The notes: generated from the letters alone by a model not told the origin. Shown: positions 43,012 to 52,240, counted from the stretch's first letter. The stretch: 60,261 bases of DNA from Proteobacteria bacterium UBA3413 (GCA_002358345.1 DEOR01000024.1:1-60261), one strand, 5' to 3'. Translations and numbers: made by a program.

Positions 43012-45075
43012 GTGGCTAATATTGAACTCAAGCAATTAAAAGGAATTGGTCCTTCTGCTTTGGAAAAACTGAACTCCTATGGGATTTTTAATCTCCGAGA
43101 TCTGTGTTTTCATCTGCCCTCAGGGTATCAAGATAGAACCAGGGTTACCGAAGTCATGGACTTGGAATCTGGAGATGAAAAATTAATTAGGATCAAAATA
43201 GTGTCTTCTCAATCTTTGTATAGGCCTAGAAAAATGATGGTCTTAAAGTGCACGGATGGTTCTGCCTCTATCAATATTAGATTTTTTTATTTCCATCCCA
43301 TGCAAACAAAGCAATTGAAAGCTGGAGCTGAGCTTGTGTGCTTTGGCAAGGTTACCCTCAGTAGGTTTGGGTTAGAGATGATTCATCCAGAGTATGAGGT
43401 AATAGGGGTGGGCACATCGCCAGAACAAGAAACCTTAACCCCTATGTACAGAGTTCCAAAAGGAATTGGGCAAAAAAAAATACGCAGGTTCGTCTTGGCT
43501 GCTATCCAAAAGCTTGATTTTGAAGATGATTTCCTCAACCTAGAAAAATATGATTCGTCTTTAGATATGAATATTTTAGAGGCTTTAAAAGCGATCCATA
43601 ACCCCGCCCCAATGACTGATATTGATGACATTTTGCCTGGAGGTTCCCATCCTGCACGAGTAAGACTGCTGAAAGAGGAGATGATTGCCTTTCAAGCTGG
43701 CATGACTTTCCTGAAAAGAAAACAAAAAAGACATCGTGCATTCCCATTAACCCAAGAAGGCTCATGGAGCAAAGAGGTGCAGCATAACTTCGCATTTCAA
43801 CTGACCCAGGCTCAGTCGCGAGTCCTAGAAGAGATTCGGCATGATCTGTCTCAAGCAGTTCCTATGATGCGATTAGTGCAGGGTGATGTTGGTTCAGGTA
43901 AAACGGTTGTTGCGGCTTTGGCTGCAGCGTTAGCCCTAGACTCATCTTTCCAGGTAGCCTTCATGGCCCCTACAACCCTTCTAGCAGAGCAACACTTTAT
44001 AAGTTTGCAAAATTTCTTTGGCGAAGAATCTAAGAAGATTGCTTTGCTGACAGGGAGTACTTCTGCAAAAGGTAGAAAGAAAGTGTTGCGAGATATGGAA
44101 GAGATGAAAGTGAGATTGGTCGTAGGCACGCATGCATTGTTCCAAAAGGGCGTTAACTTTTCAAATCTAGCGCTGATTATAATAGATGAGCAACACCGTT
44201 TCGGGGTAAATCAAAGATTAGCATTAAGAAAGAAAAATGATTCTGAGAGCTCTGCTCCTCATCAACTCACATTAACTGCCACGCCGATCCCTAGAACACT
44301 TTCTATGAGTGTTTATGCAAATATGGATGTGTCTATTATTGATGAATTGCCGCCTGGAAGAAAACCAATACAAACCTCTTGCTTGCCCCTAAGCGGAAAA
44401 AATAAGCTGATAGAAAGGATTTTGGCAGCGACTAAGAAAGGAAGTAAAGCCTACTGGGTCTGCCCTCTGATCGAGGAATCAGAAAATTTAGATTTGAATG
44501 CGGTGATGGAGACTTATGAAGATCTCAAAGGATATTTTAGTGAAACAAAAATTGGATGTCTTCATGGCAAACTATCTGCGAAAGATAAACAAAGAGAAAT
44601 TCAGAAATTTAAAGATAGCGAAACCTCTGTTCTGGTTTCAACAACGGTAGTTGAGGTTGGGGTTGATATCCCAGATGCAGATATTATGGTTATTGAAAAT
44701 GCTGAAAGATTTGGCCTTGCTCAGCTTCATCAGCTCAGAGGAAGAATTGGTAGAGGGAGCAAAGAAAGTTTTTGCATTCTTTTGCATAAAGATAAAATTG
44801 GGGAGATCTCCTCTCAAAGATTAGATGTTTTAGTGGAGACTCAAGATGGATTTAAAATCGCTGAAAAAGATTTGGAGATTAGAGGTCCAGGAGAGATTAT
44901 GGGTGCGCAGCAAACTGGGATAGTGCCAATGAAATATACAAACCTTGTAAGAGACAGTCAGTACCTCATGGGAACGAAAAAAGTAGCTGAGGTTATCTGC
45001 GATGAAGATCCTGAGCTCGCCAATCAATTAATTGAAAGGTGGATCTCAGGATCTATAGCTTTTGCAGATGCGTAA
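43012..45075 (+). CDS. recG: ATP-dependent DNA helicase RecG
   Basis: 687 residues from GTG 43012. N-terminal wedge/OB domain (LKQLKGIGPSALEKLNSYGI, HLPSGYQDRT), Walker A GDVGSGKTVVAA near 290, DEQHRFGVNQR near 391, TATPIPRTLSMSVY, and helicase C-terminal HQLRGRIGRGSKESF and IRGPGEIMGAQQTG. Remodels stalled replication forks. Its stop is one base from the convergent hppA stop. Confidence 0.96.
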   Translation: MANIELKQLKGIGPSALEKLNSYGIFNLRDLCFHLPSGYQDRTRVTEVMDLESGDEKLIRIKIVSSQSLYRPRKMMVLKCTDGSASINIRFFYFHPMQTKQLKAGAELVCFGKVTLSRFGLEMIHPEYEVIGVGTSPEQETLTPMYRVPKGIGQKKIRRFVLAAIQKLDFEDDFLNLEKYDSSLDMNILEALKAIHNPAPMTDIDDILPGGSHPARVRLLKEEMIAFQAGMTFLKRKQKRHRAFPLTQEGSWSKEVQHNFAFQLTQAQSRVLEEIRHDLSQAVPMMRLVQGDVGSGKTVVAALAAALALDSSFQVAFMAPTTLLAEQHFISLQNFFGEESKKIALLTGSTSAKGRKKVLRDMEEMKVRLVVGTHALFQKGVNFSNLALIIIDEQHRFGVNQRLALRKKNDSESSAPHQLTLTATPIPRTLSMSVYANMDVSIIDELPPGRKPIQTSCLPLSGKNKLIERILAATKKGSKAYWVCPLIEESENLDLNAVMETYEDLKGYFSETKIGCLHGKLSAKDKQREIQKFKDSETSVLVSTTVVEVGVDIPDADIMVIENAERFGLAQLHQLRGRIGRGSKESFCILLHKDKIGEISSQRLDVLVETQDGFKIAEKDLEIRGPGEIMGAQQTGIVPMKYTNLVRDSQYLMGTKKVAEVICDEDPELANQLIERWISGSIAFADA

Positions 45076-45076
45076 C

Positions 45077-47065
45077 TTACAGCAGGCCGTTCAGGGTCAG
45101 AAGCGGCGCGATCACCAAACTGACAATTGCCATTACATTAATCAGAATGTTCATGGCTGGACCAGAAGTATCCTTGAAAGGATCACCAACAGTATCGCCA
45201 ACAACAACAGCAGCATGAGTATCAGAACCCTTCCCACCTAAGTTACCTTTTTCAACATATTTCTTTGCGTTGTCCCAGGCACCACCAGCATTTGCCATGA
45301 ATAATGCTAAAGCCACGCAACCCAATAGGCCGCCAGCTAGCATCCCACCAAGTGCCATAGCTCCAAGGGTAAAACCAACCAATGGAGGCATTGATACTGC
45401 AATCACACCAGGAAGTATCATTTTTTTCAATGCTGCTTTCGTAGCAATTTCAACACATTTTTCTGAATCAGGGTCAGCGGTACCTTCCATCAAACCATCA
45501 ATTTCTCTAAATTGTCTTCTGATCTCATTGATCATCGCAAAAGCTGCATCGCCTACAGCCGTCATGGTAATTGAGGAAATTAAAAATGGGATACAGATTC
45601 CAATAAACATACCAACCAGCACGATAGGTTGATCAAGAGATAGGGTGAAGGCATCTCCGAAATTCAGTGTCACCACTGCAGAGAATGCTGAAATAATTGC
45701 AAGCGCGGCTAATGCAGCGGCACCAATTGCAAAGCCCTTTCCAATCGCTGCTGTTGTATTGCCTAGTTCATCTAAAGAATCAGTGATTTCTCTAACCTCT
45801 GCGCCCATACCGGACATTTCTGCAATGCCTCCAGCATTATCTGCAACGGGCCCATAAGCATCAATAGCCATGGTTATCCCAACAGTAGACAGCATGCCAA
45901 CAGCAGCAATCCCCACGCCATAAACACCGGATAGAGTTGTTGAGATAAGAATAATGGTAGCTAAAATTAATATAGGAATAACTACGGATTGCATGCCAAC
46001 AGAAAGGCCTGAAATCATAACTGTGGCTGGACCTGTCTCCCCAGATTCTGCAATCTTTTTCACTGGATCACCACCAGTATAATATTCTGTAATTAGGCCA
46101 ATTAGCACTCCACCGACTGCTCCGCAAACTACCGCCCACCAGACATTCATTGAAACATCGGCTAAGCTTGAAATAAGGAAATAAGCCATCACAATAAAAA
46201 TTGCTGGAGCAAATAGTGTGCCAGATCTTAATGCGCTAGCAGGAGCTTTTGATGCCTGTAATTTCACAATAACAATGCCAACAATAGAAGCGATGAGCCC
46301 AATCGATGCCAAGGCCAAGGGCAACATCATCATTTCCTGAGAGCCTAGGGTATAAGCAATTGCAATTGATGCAATCATAGCGCCGCAATAGGATTCAAAA
46401 ATATCAGAGCCCATGCCAGCAACATCGCCAACGTTATCACCAACGTTATCTGCGATGACGCCAGGATTTCTGGGATCATCCTCTGGAATTCCAGCCTCTA
46501 TTTTGCCTACTAAATCTGCACCCACATCAGCACTCTTGGTAAAAATACCGCCGCCAACTCGAGAAAATAAAGCTACCACAGAAGCCCCCATTCCAAAGCC
46601 TTCTAATGCATGAATATGATCTGCACTGTAAAAATAGAATAGCCCGCCAAGCCCAACGAGGCCTAATGAGGCAACACATAAGCCCATGACTGAGCCTCCA
46701 TAAAAAGATACAGATAAAGCAGCGGCTGCTCCGTGTTCTTGTGCTGCGGTAGCTGTTCTAACGTTTGCTTTAGTCGCAGCATACATGCCGATAAAACCAG
46801 CCAAAGATGAGCAAGCTGCCCCAACAATCACTGCAATAGCAGATTCATGCGAGATAAACACAGCAACTAATACTACTAATACTGTTACAAAGATTAATAG
46901 ATAAGTGTATTCAGTTTTCATAAACTTCATTGCGCCTTTGTGAATTTCATCGCCAATCTTTTTGACTTGATCTGTTCCATCTGAATAGCTCATGACTAAT
47001 CGAAAAACTATAAAAGCAACTACCAAACCAAGGGCACCAAGAGCTGGCGCAAGCAATATATTCAT
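45077..47065 (-). CDS. hppA: membrane-bound ion-pumping pyrophosphatase
   Basis: 662 residues, about 16 membrane helices. Catalytic motifs: GGGIFTKSADVGADLVGKIE and EDDPRNPGVIADNVGDNVGD. Couples PPi hydrolysis to export of H+ or Na+. The stretch GNTTAAIGKG has Ala (439) and Gly (442) where K+-independent enzymes have Lys and Thr, so K+ dependence is predicted. The Glu in GSDIFESY is at the position found in Na+-pumping members. AGGAGAGAGA precedes the ATG, and a good promoter lies just upstream. Confidence 0.95.
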   Translation of the reverse strand: MNILLAPALGALGLVVAFIVFRLVMSYSDGTDQVKKIGDEIHKGAMKFMKTEYTYLLIFVTVLVVLVAVFISHESAIAVIVGAACSSLAGFIGMYAATKANVRTATAAQEHGAAAALSVSFYGGSVMGLCVASLGLVGLGGLFYFYSADHIHALEGFGMGASVVALFSRVGGGIFTKSADVGADLVGKIEAGIPEDDPRNPGVIADNVGDNVGDVAGMGSDIFESYCGAMIASIAIAYTLGSQEMMMLPLALASIGLIASIVGIVIVKLQASKAPASALRSGTLFAPAIFIVMAYFLISSLADVSMNVWWAVVCGAVGGVLIGLITEYYTGGDPVKKIAESGETGPATVMISGLSVGMQSVVIPILILATIILISTTLSGVYGVGIAAVGMLSTVGITMAIDAYGPVADNAGGIAEMSGMGAEVREITDSLDELGNTTAAIGKGFAIGAAALAALAIISAFSAVVTLNFGDAFTLSLDQPIVLVGMFIGICIPFLISSITMTAVGDAAFAMINEIRRQFREIDGLMEGTADPDSEKCVEIATKAALKKMILPGVIAVSMPPLVGFTLGAMALGGMLAGGLLGCVALALFMANAGGAWDNAKKYVEKGNLGGKGSDTHAAVVVGDTVGDPFKDTSGPAMNILINVMAIVSLVIAPLLTLNGLL

Positions 47066-47092
47066 TCTCTCTCTCCTATTAAAAAGTGTGTA

Positions 47093-47122
47093 ATTTTAAC
47101 AAATAAAATAAAAATTTATCAA
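47093..47122 (-). promoter_or_regulatory. predicted sigma-70 promoter of hppA
   Basis: Minus strand: -35 TTGATA (47117-47122, overlapping the stop codon of the symporter gene), 18-base spacer, -10 TAAAAT (47093-47098). Each box differs from consensus at one base. The predicted start near 47086 leaves a short leader with AGGAGAGAGA before the ATG. Confidence 0.55.
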
Positions 47123-48387
47123 TGATTAGGCTCAGAATTAAAGATTTCTTCATCTAGCTGATTTTCAGATTTCGCTACTATACATGCTATTACTGCATCT
47201 CCGGTAACATTTACTGAAGTTCTGACCATATCAAGAACTCTATCAACAGCCAGAATAATTCCAATGGCCTCTAAAGGCAGATTGAATTGCTGCAGAATAA
47301 TAATAAGGGTAATAGTTCCCGCTGAGGGCACTGCTGCTGTTCCTATGGACGTTGCCACGGCCAACAAGACCACCTGTGCGTATTGAAATAGAGTTAAATC
47401 AATTCCTGAGATTTGAGCAATAAATACTGTTGCAAGTCCTTGCATGATAGCCGTGCCATCCATATTGATAGTGGCTCCAACTGGTACCACAAAAGAAGCA
47501 ACATTTTGATTCACCCCAAGATCGTGATGAACGGTCCTCAGTGTCACTGGGATAGTTGCTGCGCTTGATGAGGTAGAAAATGCAAAGAGCGCAACATTTT
47601 TAATTTTTTTAAAGAAAGTAATGGGATTCAAGCCCCCAACAAATTTTAGAAAAAATGAATATGTAACTAATGCATGAAAAAAAAGTAATGCTATTAATAA
47701 AACAACATATGCCAACACGTCTTGAAAGATATCTAACCCATCAGCAATAATAAATTTCCCAATCAAACAGAAGACACCGATAGGTGCAAAGCTCATGATC
47801 ATTACAATCAATTGCAAGAATACCGTATTCAGCTTTGCGAATGAATCGCTGAAATTTCCAGTTAAATGATTTGTCTTATTTAAAGCTAACCCAAATAAAA
47901 TACTAAAAAAAACAATAGCCAGCATCTGGTTATCAGCCATGGCTTGAATGATATTTGAGGGGAAAATACCAGTGATGGTTGAGTAAATGCCTTGTCCTTG
48001 AGGAAGAGAACTCGGCGCTGCCATGACAATTTCTGCGCTGTAATTAGAGCCAGGCTGAAAGAAAGCGCCTGCTAATAAGGCTAAGGTCACCGCAATCGCT
48101 GTTGTTAAGAGGTAGAAACCAACTGTTTTTATAGTTAAAGATCCTAGTGATTGAGAGTTACCTAAAGAAGAAATACCAGTAACCAAAGAAAAGAAAACCA
48201 GCGGCACTACGAGCAGCTTCAAAAGATTCATGAAAATCTCTCCACCCATCTTAAAGATGTACAGCTCTATAAATTGACCAACTGAGCTTGGGACAACGTT
48301 GGTATAAAAAAGAAATGACCCTACCGCAAACCCTAGAAATAAACCTATAATTATATTTCTAGTTAGGTTTGTAGGCGTTTCTATCAT
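47119..48387 (-). CDS. dicarboxylate/amino acid:cation symporter (SDF family)
   Basis: 422 residues with many membrane helices. SDF/DAACS signatures: the Ser-rich re-entrant loop FAFSTSSSAATIPVT, the GATINMDGTAIMQG motif (NMDGT) and a late RVLDMVRTSVNVTGDAV. It takes up glutamate/aspartate or C4-dicarboxylates with Na+ or H+; the exact substrate cannot be read. It overlaps the rubredoxin gene as ATGA and lies upstream of the pyrophosphatase, which might supply the ion gradient. Confidence 0.9.
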   Translation of the reverse strand: MIETPTNLTRNIIIGLFLGFAVGSFLFYTNVVPSSVGQFIELYIFKMGGEIFMNLLKLLVVPLVFFSLVTGISSLGNSQSLGSLTIKTVGFYLLTTAIAVTLALLAGAFFQPGSNYSAEIVMAAPSSLPQGQGIYSTITGIFPSNIIQAMADNQMLAIVFFSILFGLALNKTNHLTGNFSDSFAKLNTVFLQLIVMIMSFAPIGVFCLIGKFIIADGLDIFQDVLAYVVLLIALLFFHALVTYSFFLKFVGGLNPITFFKKIKNVALFAFSTSSSAATIPVTLRTVHHDLGVNQNVASFVVPVGATINMDGTAIMQGLATVFIAQISGIDLTLFQYAQVVLLAVATSIGTAAVPSAGTITLIIILQQFNLPLEAIGIILAVDRVLDMVRTSVNVTGDAVIACIVAKSENQLDEEIFNSEPNH

Positions 48388-48557
48388 AATATTTCTGTCA
48401 TCTCAAAATCCTCTTTGCCAACCCCGCAGTCTGGGCATAGCCAATCATCCGGCACATCGTCCCAAGCAGTGCCTGGAGCAATGCCGTCATCTGGCCAACC
48501 CAACTCTTCGTCGTATATTAAACCGCAAACAATGCATTCCCATTTTTTATATTCCAT
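48384..48557 (-). CDS. rubA: rubredoxin
   Basis: 57 residues from ATG 48557 (MEYKKWECIVCG), preceded by GAGAGA; an in-frame TTG lies 12 bases earlier. Two Cys-x2-Cys iron knuckles: WECIVCGLIYDEELGWPDDGI and WLCPDCGVGKEDFE. A small single-iron electron carrier; partner not in the window. Overlaps the symporter start by 4 bases. Confidence 0.94.
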   Translation of the reverse strand: MEYKKWECIVCGLIYDEELGWPDDGIAPGTAWDDVPDDWLCPDCGVGKEDFEMTEIL

Positions 48558-48641
48558 GGTCTCTCTCAATGATCTGGACTAATAAGTCACGTTAATGAAA
48601 ATTTAAGCAAGTTATAATATCAGATTTTAGAGATCTAATTC

Positions 48642-49130
48642 ATGCGCACAAAAAGAATCGGAAAATGGCTTCTTGAACCAGAGCTTCGCATGCATTTAAA
48701 TAATGCAGAGGACCTCTCTTGGTTGCTGGAAGATGGCTCCATCACGCAGAAAATTTCTGGTATGGCAATTTTTCAGTTAGAGATTATCAGGGATCAACTG
48801 GGACTGGCGAGCATGAATGAGTACTGGGCACTCGGCCTTTTTCCGCAACCAGTAAGAGTTCGTGAAGTGATTCTGTCTGGCAATAATCAACCCATGGTGT
48901 ATGCAAAAAGCATCATCCCTTTCTCAACCTCCAGCAAAGGATATCCTGAGCTTGAAAAAATCGGGAGCAAGCCTCTGGGTGACTTAATCTTTACCAGCGA
49001 TCTATTTATCAAGGAAAGCAGAATGTTTGCGCCATTCATAAAACATGGTGATCCATCTAAGGTATGGGGCAGAAGAACAAATTATTCGGTTCAAGGATAT
49101 CCATTTAGCATCATGGAGGTATTCTTGTAA
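48642..49130 (+). CDS. ubiC: chorismate lyase
   Basis: 162 residues. Converts chorismate to 4-hydroxybenzoate and pyruvate, the first step of ubiquinone synthesis. Features: WLLEDGSITQKI near the start, QPVRVREVILSGNNQPMVYAKSIIP with the conserved Arg, and a C-terminal GRRTNYSVQGYPFSIMEVFL with the conserved Glu. Place directly before ubiA agrees. A TATAAT lies at 48613-48618 upstream. Confidence 0.93.
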   Translation: MRTKRIGKWLLEPELRMHLNNAEDLSWLLEDGSITQKISGMAIFQLEIIRDQLGLASMNEYWALGLFPQPVRVREVILSGNNQPMVYAKSIIPFSTSSKGYPELEKIGSKPLGDLIFTSDLFIKESRMFAPFIKHGDPSKVWGRRTNYSVQGYPFSIMEVFL

Positions 49131-49134
49131 GATC

Positions 49135-49974
49135 ATGCAAAAAATTACTGCAATCTTTGAGCTCATGAGGCTTGATAAACCAATTGGAATCTATTTGTTG
49201 CTTTGGCCTGCGCTCATAGCTCTTGTAATAAGTACTGAGGGGCATCCTCTACTCTGGCAAGTAGGCATGGTAGTGTTGGGCAGTATTCTGGTTCGCTCCG
49301 CAGGATGTGTCATCAATGACATTTGGGACAGAGATCTAGATGGCAAGGTAACTAGGACAAAAGCCAGGCCACTTCCAAGCCAAAGACTAACCCTCACAGA
49401 AGCATGGCTGATTTTTATAGTTCTAGGAGGCTTGAGTCTTTCTTTATTGGCTCTCGTGAACATGAATACGCTAATAATTAGTGCGTTATTTGCTGGGTTA
49501 ATTATTTTATACCCACTAACTAAAAGATTTTTTATCGGACCTCAACTATTCCTGGGCATCACGTTCAACCCAGTCATTATTGTGTTTGCACTTACAGAAC
49601 AATTAAGCAATCCTGTAATGCCATACCTATTCTTTGCAATTGCATCTCTGACTATTGCATTTGATTCATTTTATGGATTAACCGACAGGGAGGATGATAT
49701 CCATTTGAAGATAAACTCTACCCCTTTGTGGTGGGGCAAAAAAACTCTACCAATAATTATGGGATTTCAAATCATGGCTATTTGTCTATTAGGAATAATT
49801 GGAAAAATTGATGGGCTTGAATTAATTTGGTTTCAAGGACTCATTATTCTAGGTGGTTTTTTTATCTTTCAGCACAAGCTTGCAAGAGAGAGAAAATATT
49901 TAGCTGCATTTAAAAATAATCATTGGGCCAGTCTCATTCTTTTAATTTTAGCTCTAGGTTCCTATAGTCTTTAG
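49135..49974 (+). CDS. ubiA: 4-hydroxybenzoate polyprenyltransferase
   Basis: 279 residues from ATG 49135 (MQKITAIFELMRLDKPIG), 4 bases after the ubiC stop; the open frame begins earlier inside ubiC. Polytopic membrane protein with the first Asp-rich motif NDIWDRDLDGKVTRTKARPL and the second GLTDREDDIHLK. Attaches the polyprenyl tail in ubiquinone synthesis. Partner of ubiC here and of coq7 at 12 kb. Confidence 0.95.
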   Translation: MQKITAIFELMRLDKPIGIYLLLWPALIALVISTEGHPLLWQVGMVVLGSILVRSAGCVINDIWDRDLDGKVTRTKARPLPSQRLTLTEAWLIFIVLGGLSLSLLALVNMNTLIISALFAGLIILYPLTKRFFIGPQLFLGITFNPVIIVFALTEQLSNPVMPYLFFAIASLTIAFDSFYGLTDREDDIHLKINSTPLWWGKKTLPIIMGFQIMAICLLGIIGKIDGLELIWFQGLIILGGFFIFQHKLARERKYLAAFKNNHWASLILLILALGSYSL

Positions 49975-49983
49975 AAAAATAAC

Positions 49984-51117
49984 ATGCAGCCTACAATTCA
50001 AAAAATAGAGCTAGGGAAATTGGCTGGTATAAAAAATACATTACCTTTTCACAACCCATTCGAAAGTATTGAGTATTTAAAGGCAATGGAAGATAGCCAA
50101 TCTGCCTCTGAGCAGTCTGGTTGGATACCAGAGCATTTAGGCAAAATAGAAAGCGGCCAATTAGTTGGTCTGTTACCTCTCTACAAAAAATTTAATAGCT
50201 ATGGTGAATTTATTTTTGATCACCAATGGGCCAATGCACTTCAACAGGCTGGAAGAAATTACTACCCAAAACTTTTAACTGCCGTGCCCTTTACTCCTTG
50301 CGAGGGTGATAGGATTTTGGGGAATACCGATACAAATAAAATAGAGTTAATAGATGCTTGCATAGACAAACTAAAAACAGAACAAATAGAAAGCTGGCAT
50401 GTGCTATTTCCAAATAATGCAGGGAAGAAGATCCTTAAACAAAAAGAATTGATAGAAAGATTTAATTATCGATTTGTATGGAGAAATAATAAATATGCTA
50501 CTTTCACTGATTTTCTTTCAATCTTTACCTCTCGGCAAAGAGCCACAATTCGAAAAGAAAGACAAAGTATTGAGAAGATAGGCATTACTTTTCGATGCAA
50601 AAAAGCCGATGAAGTTACCTTGGAAGATTGGGATATTTTTTATCCCTTTTATCAACAAACATACCTCGAAAGGGGTCAAAGCCCCTACCTAAAAAGAGAT
50701 TTTTTTTATCAAATAAATACCTCAAATCAAAAACTTAAGCCTGTAATATTTTTTGCCTATCAAGATGATATGCCAATAGCTGCGTCGCTTTGCTTCGAGG
50801 GTCGGAATACTCTTTACGGGAGACACTGGGGTGCGCTCACCAAAGTAAAGAACCTGCACTTTGAATGTTGCTACTACCAAGGCATTGATTACTGCATTAA
50901 CAATAATATTAAATTTTTTGATCCTGGGGTGCAGGGTGAGCATAAAATTAGAAGAGGCTTCCAGCCTCAAATAGATTCTTCATTTCATTATTTTTTACAT
51001 AGTGATTTAAGTACTGCTGTTAAAAACTTTTGTGATTCCGAGAAGAGGCAAATTGAGACTTACATTGAAGCTTGCAAGACATATACACCATTTAACAAAG
51101 ATTATAGAATTGAGTAG
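49984..51117 (+). CDS. FemAB/GNAT-like protein of the COG3146 (DUF482) family
   Basis: 377 residues, no signal peptide. Features of the COG3146 N-acyltransferase-like family: NPFESIEYLKAMEDSQSA and SGWIPEHLG at the start, TAVPFTPCEGDRIL, YPFYQQTYLERGQSPYLKRDFF, and a late YYQGIDYCINNNIKFFDPGVQGEHKIRRGF. Often named peptidoglycan biosynthesis protein without strong proof. Follows ubiA by 9 bases; the next gene starts directly at its stop. Confidence 0.83.
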   Translation: MQPTIQKIELGKLAGIKNTLPFHNPFESIEYLKAMEDSQSASEQSGWIPEHLGKIESGQLVGLLPLYKKFNSYGEFIFDHQWANALQQAGRNYYPKLLTAVPFTPCEGDRILGNTDTNKIELIDACIDKLKTEQIESWHVLFPNNAGKKILKQKELIERFNYRFVWRNNKYATFTDFLSIFTSRQRATIRKERQSIEKIGITFRCKKADEVTLEDWDIFYPFYQQTYLERGQSPYLKRDFFYQINTSNQKLKPVIFFAYQDDMPIAASLCFEGRNTLYGRHWGALTKVKNLHFECCYYQGIDYCINNNIKFFDPGVQGEHKIRRGFQPQIDSSFHYFLHSDLSTAVKNFCDSEKRQIETYIEACKTYTPFNKDYRIE

Positions 51118-51549
51118 ATGGATAAATCACTCAAAACTAGCAATCATTTAAGCGCCTGCTCTACTAATTTTCTAAGGCTAAAAAAAATTCTAAAGGGTTT
51201 TGGGAAAGAAAAATATTCTTTTGATATTTTATACTCTGAAGCAAAATGCAAAGCTGAGTTCGTTGTGATATCAAGGACGCCACATACCTTAATACTTGAA
51301 GCAAAATTTTTTAATCACGAGTCTGCATTAATAGATTTTTTACTCAGAGTGAATATTTATATTGATGCGAGGATGGCAGAAGTCATTTCATATCAACAAG
51401 AAAAACCAGTGCCATTTTTTATCAAAGCGCCCTTCTCGCAATCACAAGATGAAAAGTATCAACAAAATAGAATATTGACCGAATGGTTGGAGAATATTTT
51501 TATTCATGGAGCAATTGAGAAACAAGAAATCGATTTTCTAAATGACTAA
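51118..51549 (+). CDS. yqiB: DUF1249 family protein (YqiB-like)
   Basis: 143 residues. DUF1249 features: NHLSACSTNFLRLKKIL at the start, the RVNIYIDARMAEVISYQ segment, and NRILTEWLENIFIHG near the end. Function unknown. In E. coli yqiB, cpdA, yqiA and parE are neighbours; here yqiA follows with an 8-base overlap while cpdA and parE are absent. Confidence 0.82.
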   Translation: MDKSLKTSNHLSACSTNFLRLKKILKGFGKEKYSFDILYSEAKCKAEFVVISRTPHTLILEAKFFNHESALIDFLLRVNIYIDARMAEVISYQQEKPVPFFIKAPFSQSQDEKYQQNRILTEWLENIFIHGAIEKQEIDFLND

Positions 51550-52117
51550 GATTTTATATCTTCATGGCTTTGCGTCTTCGGCCGATTCAACTAAAGCACT
51601 TCAGCTTAAAAAATATATTGAGCTTCACACAAAGCAAACTAACATCCTCATACCAAATATAGAAAATAATATTTTGAAGGCTGTGGACCAAATTAATTTA
51701 CTAATGCAAACAGAAAAACCCACTGCATTAATTGGGAGTTCATTAGGAGGCTTTTATGGAACATATTTTGCTGAAGAATATGGCGTGAAATTTATTGGGA
51801 TTAATCCCGCAGTGATGCCGCCAGCTCAAATGTCTCAATACTTAGGAGAAAATAAAAATTATTCGACAGGAGAAAAATTTATTATTAACCAAGATCAATT
51901 GGATCTGCTGGATGCCATGGCCGAAAAAATTAAAACTATTAAGCCTGGTTCTAATTACATGGTGTTACTTCAATCTTTAGATGAGGTATTGGACTATCGA
52001 GCTGCCCTAAGCTTTTATAGGGGGGCTTATCTGAATGTAACATATGGAGGAAGTCATTCATTTGAAAATTTCGAAGATTATTTTCAAAAAATTAGATTAT
52101 TTCTAAATTTGCACTAA
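51542..52117 (+). CDS. yqiA: YqiA-type alpha/beta hydrolase esterase
   Basis: 191 residues. LYLHGFASSADSTKALQL at the N-terminus, nucleophile elbow LIGSSLGGFYGTYFAEEYG, INPAV, the Asp region LLQSLDEVLDY and a late His in GGSHSFENFEDYF. Small cytoplasmic esterase. Its last two codons and stop (TTG CAC TAA) form the left part of the first NtrC site of glnA. parE, which usually follows, is absent. Confidence 0.88.
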   Translation: MTKILYLHGFASSADSTKALQLKKYIELHTKQTNILIPNIENNILKAVDQINLLMQTEKPTALIGSSLGGFYGTYFAEEYGVKFIGINPAVMPPAQMSQYLGENKNYSTGEKFIINQDQLDLLDAMAEKIKTIKPGSNYMVLLQSLDEVLDYRAALSFYRGAYLNVTYGGSHSFENFEDYFQKIRLFLNLH

Positions 52118-52127
52118 TATTGTGCAA
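52109..52127 (+). promoter_or_regulatory. NtrC binding site 1 of the glutamine synthetase gene
   Basis: Inverted repeat TTGCAC-N7-GTGCAA, matching the NtrC pattern GCAC-N7-GTGC. It overlaps the 3' end of yqiA, including its stop codon. Its centre is about 51 bases from site 2 (close to five helical turns) and about 93 bases upstream of the predicted transcript start, a usual enhancer distance. Confidence 0.75.
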
Positions 52128-52159
52128 AAAATATATTTTGCTCTATAATAAAGCATTAA

Positions 52160-52178
52160 TTGCACTAATAAAGTGCAA
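52160..52178 (+). promoter_or_regulatory. NtrC binding site 2 of the glutamine synthetase gene
   Basis: Perfect inverted repeat TTGCACT-N5-AGTGCAA, the best NtrC match in the window. It ends 6 bases before the sigma-54 promoter, centre near -42, closer than usual for an enhancer. It might act in cooperative binding with site 1 or as a governor. Confidence 0.78.
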
Positions 52179-52184
52179 ATAAAT

Positions 52185-52200
52185 TGGCATATAAATTGCT
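52185..52200 (+). promoter_or_regulatory. sigma-54 promoter of the glutamine synthetase gene
   Basis: TGGCATATAAATTGCT, fitting the consensus TGGCAY-N5-TTGCW. The -24 GG (52186-52187) and -12 GC (52198-52199) are 12 bases apart as required. The predicted start is near 52211, leaving about 30 bases of leader with GAGGAG before the ATG at 52241. Confidence 0.82.
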
Positions 52201-52240
52201 TGTATAATATTGCTACATAAATAAATTTGAGGAGACACTT

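Noticed and set aside
45270..45857. Open frames of 120 and 70 codons on the plus strand inside hppA
   Set aside because: They are antisense shadows of a strongly conserved membrane protein, with Ala/Pro/Ser-rich compositions typical of reversed hydrophobic coding sequence.
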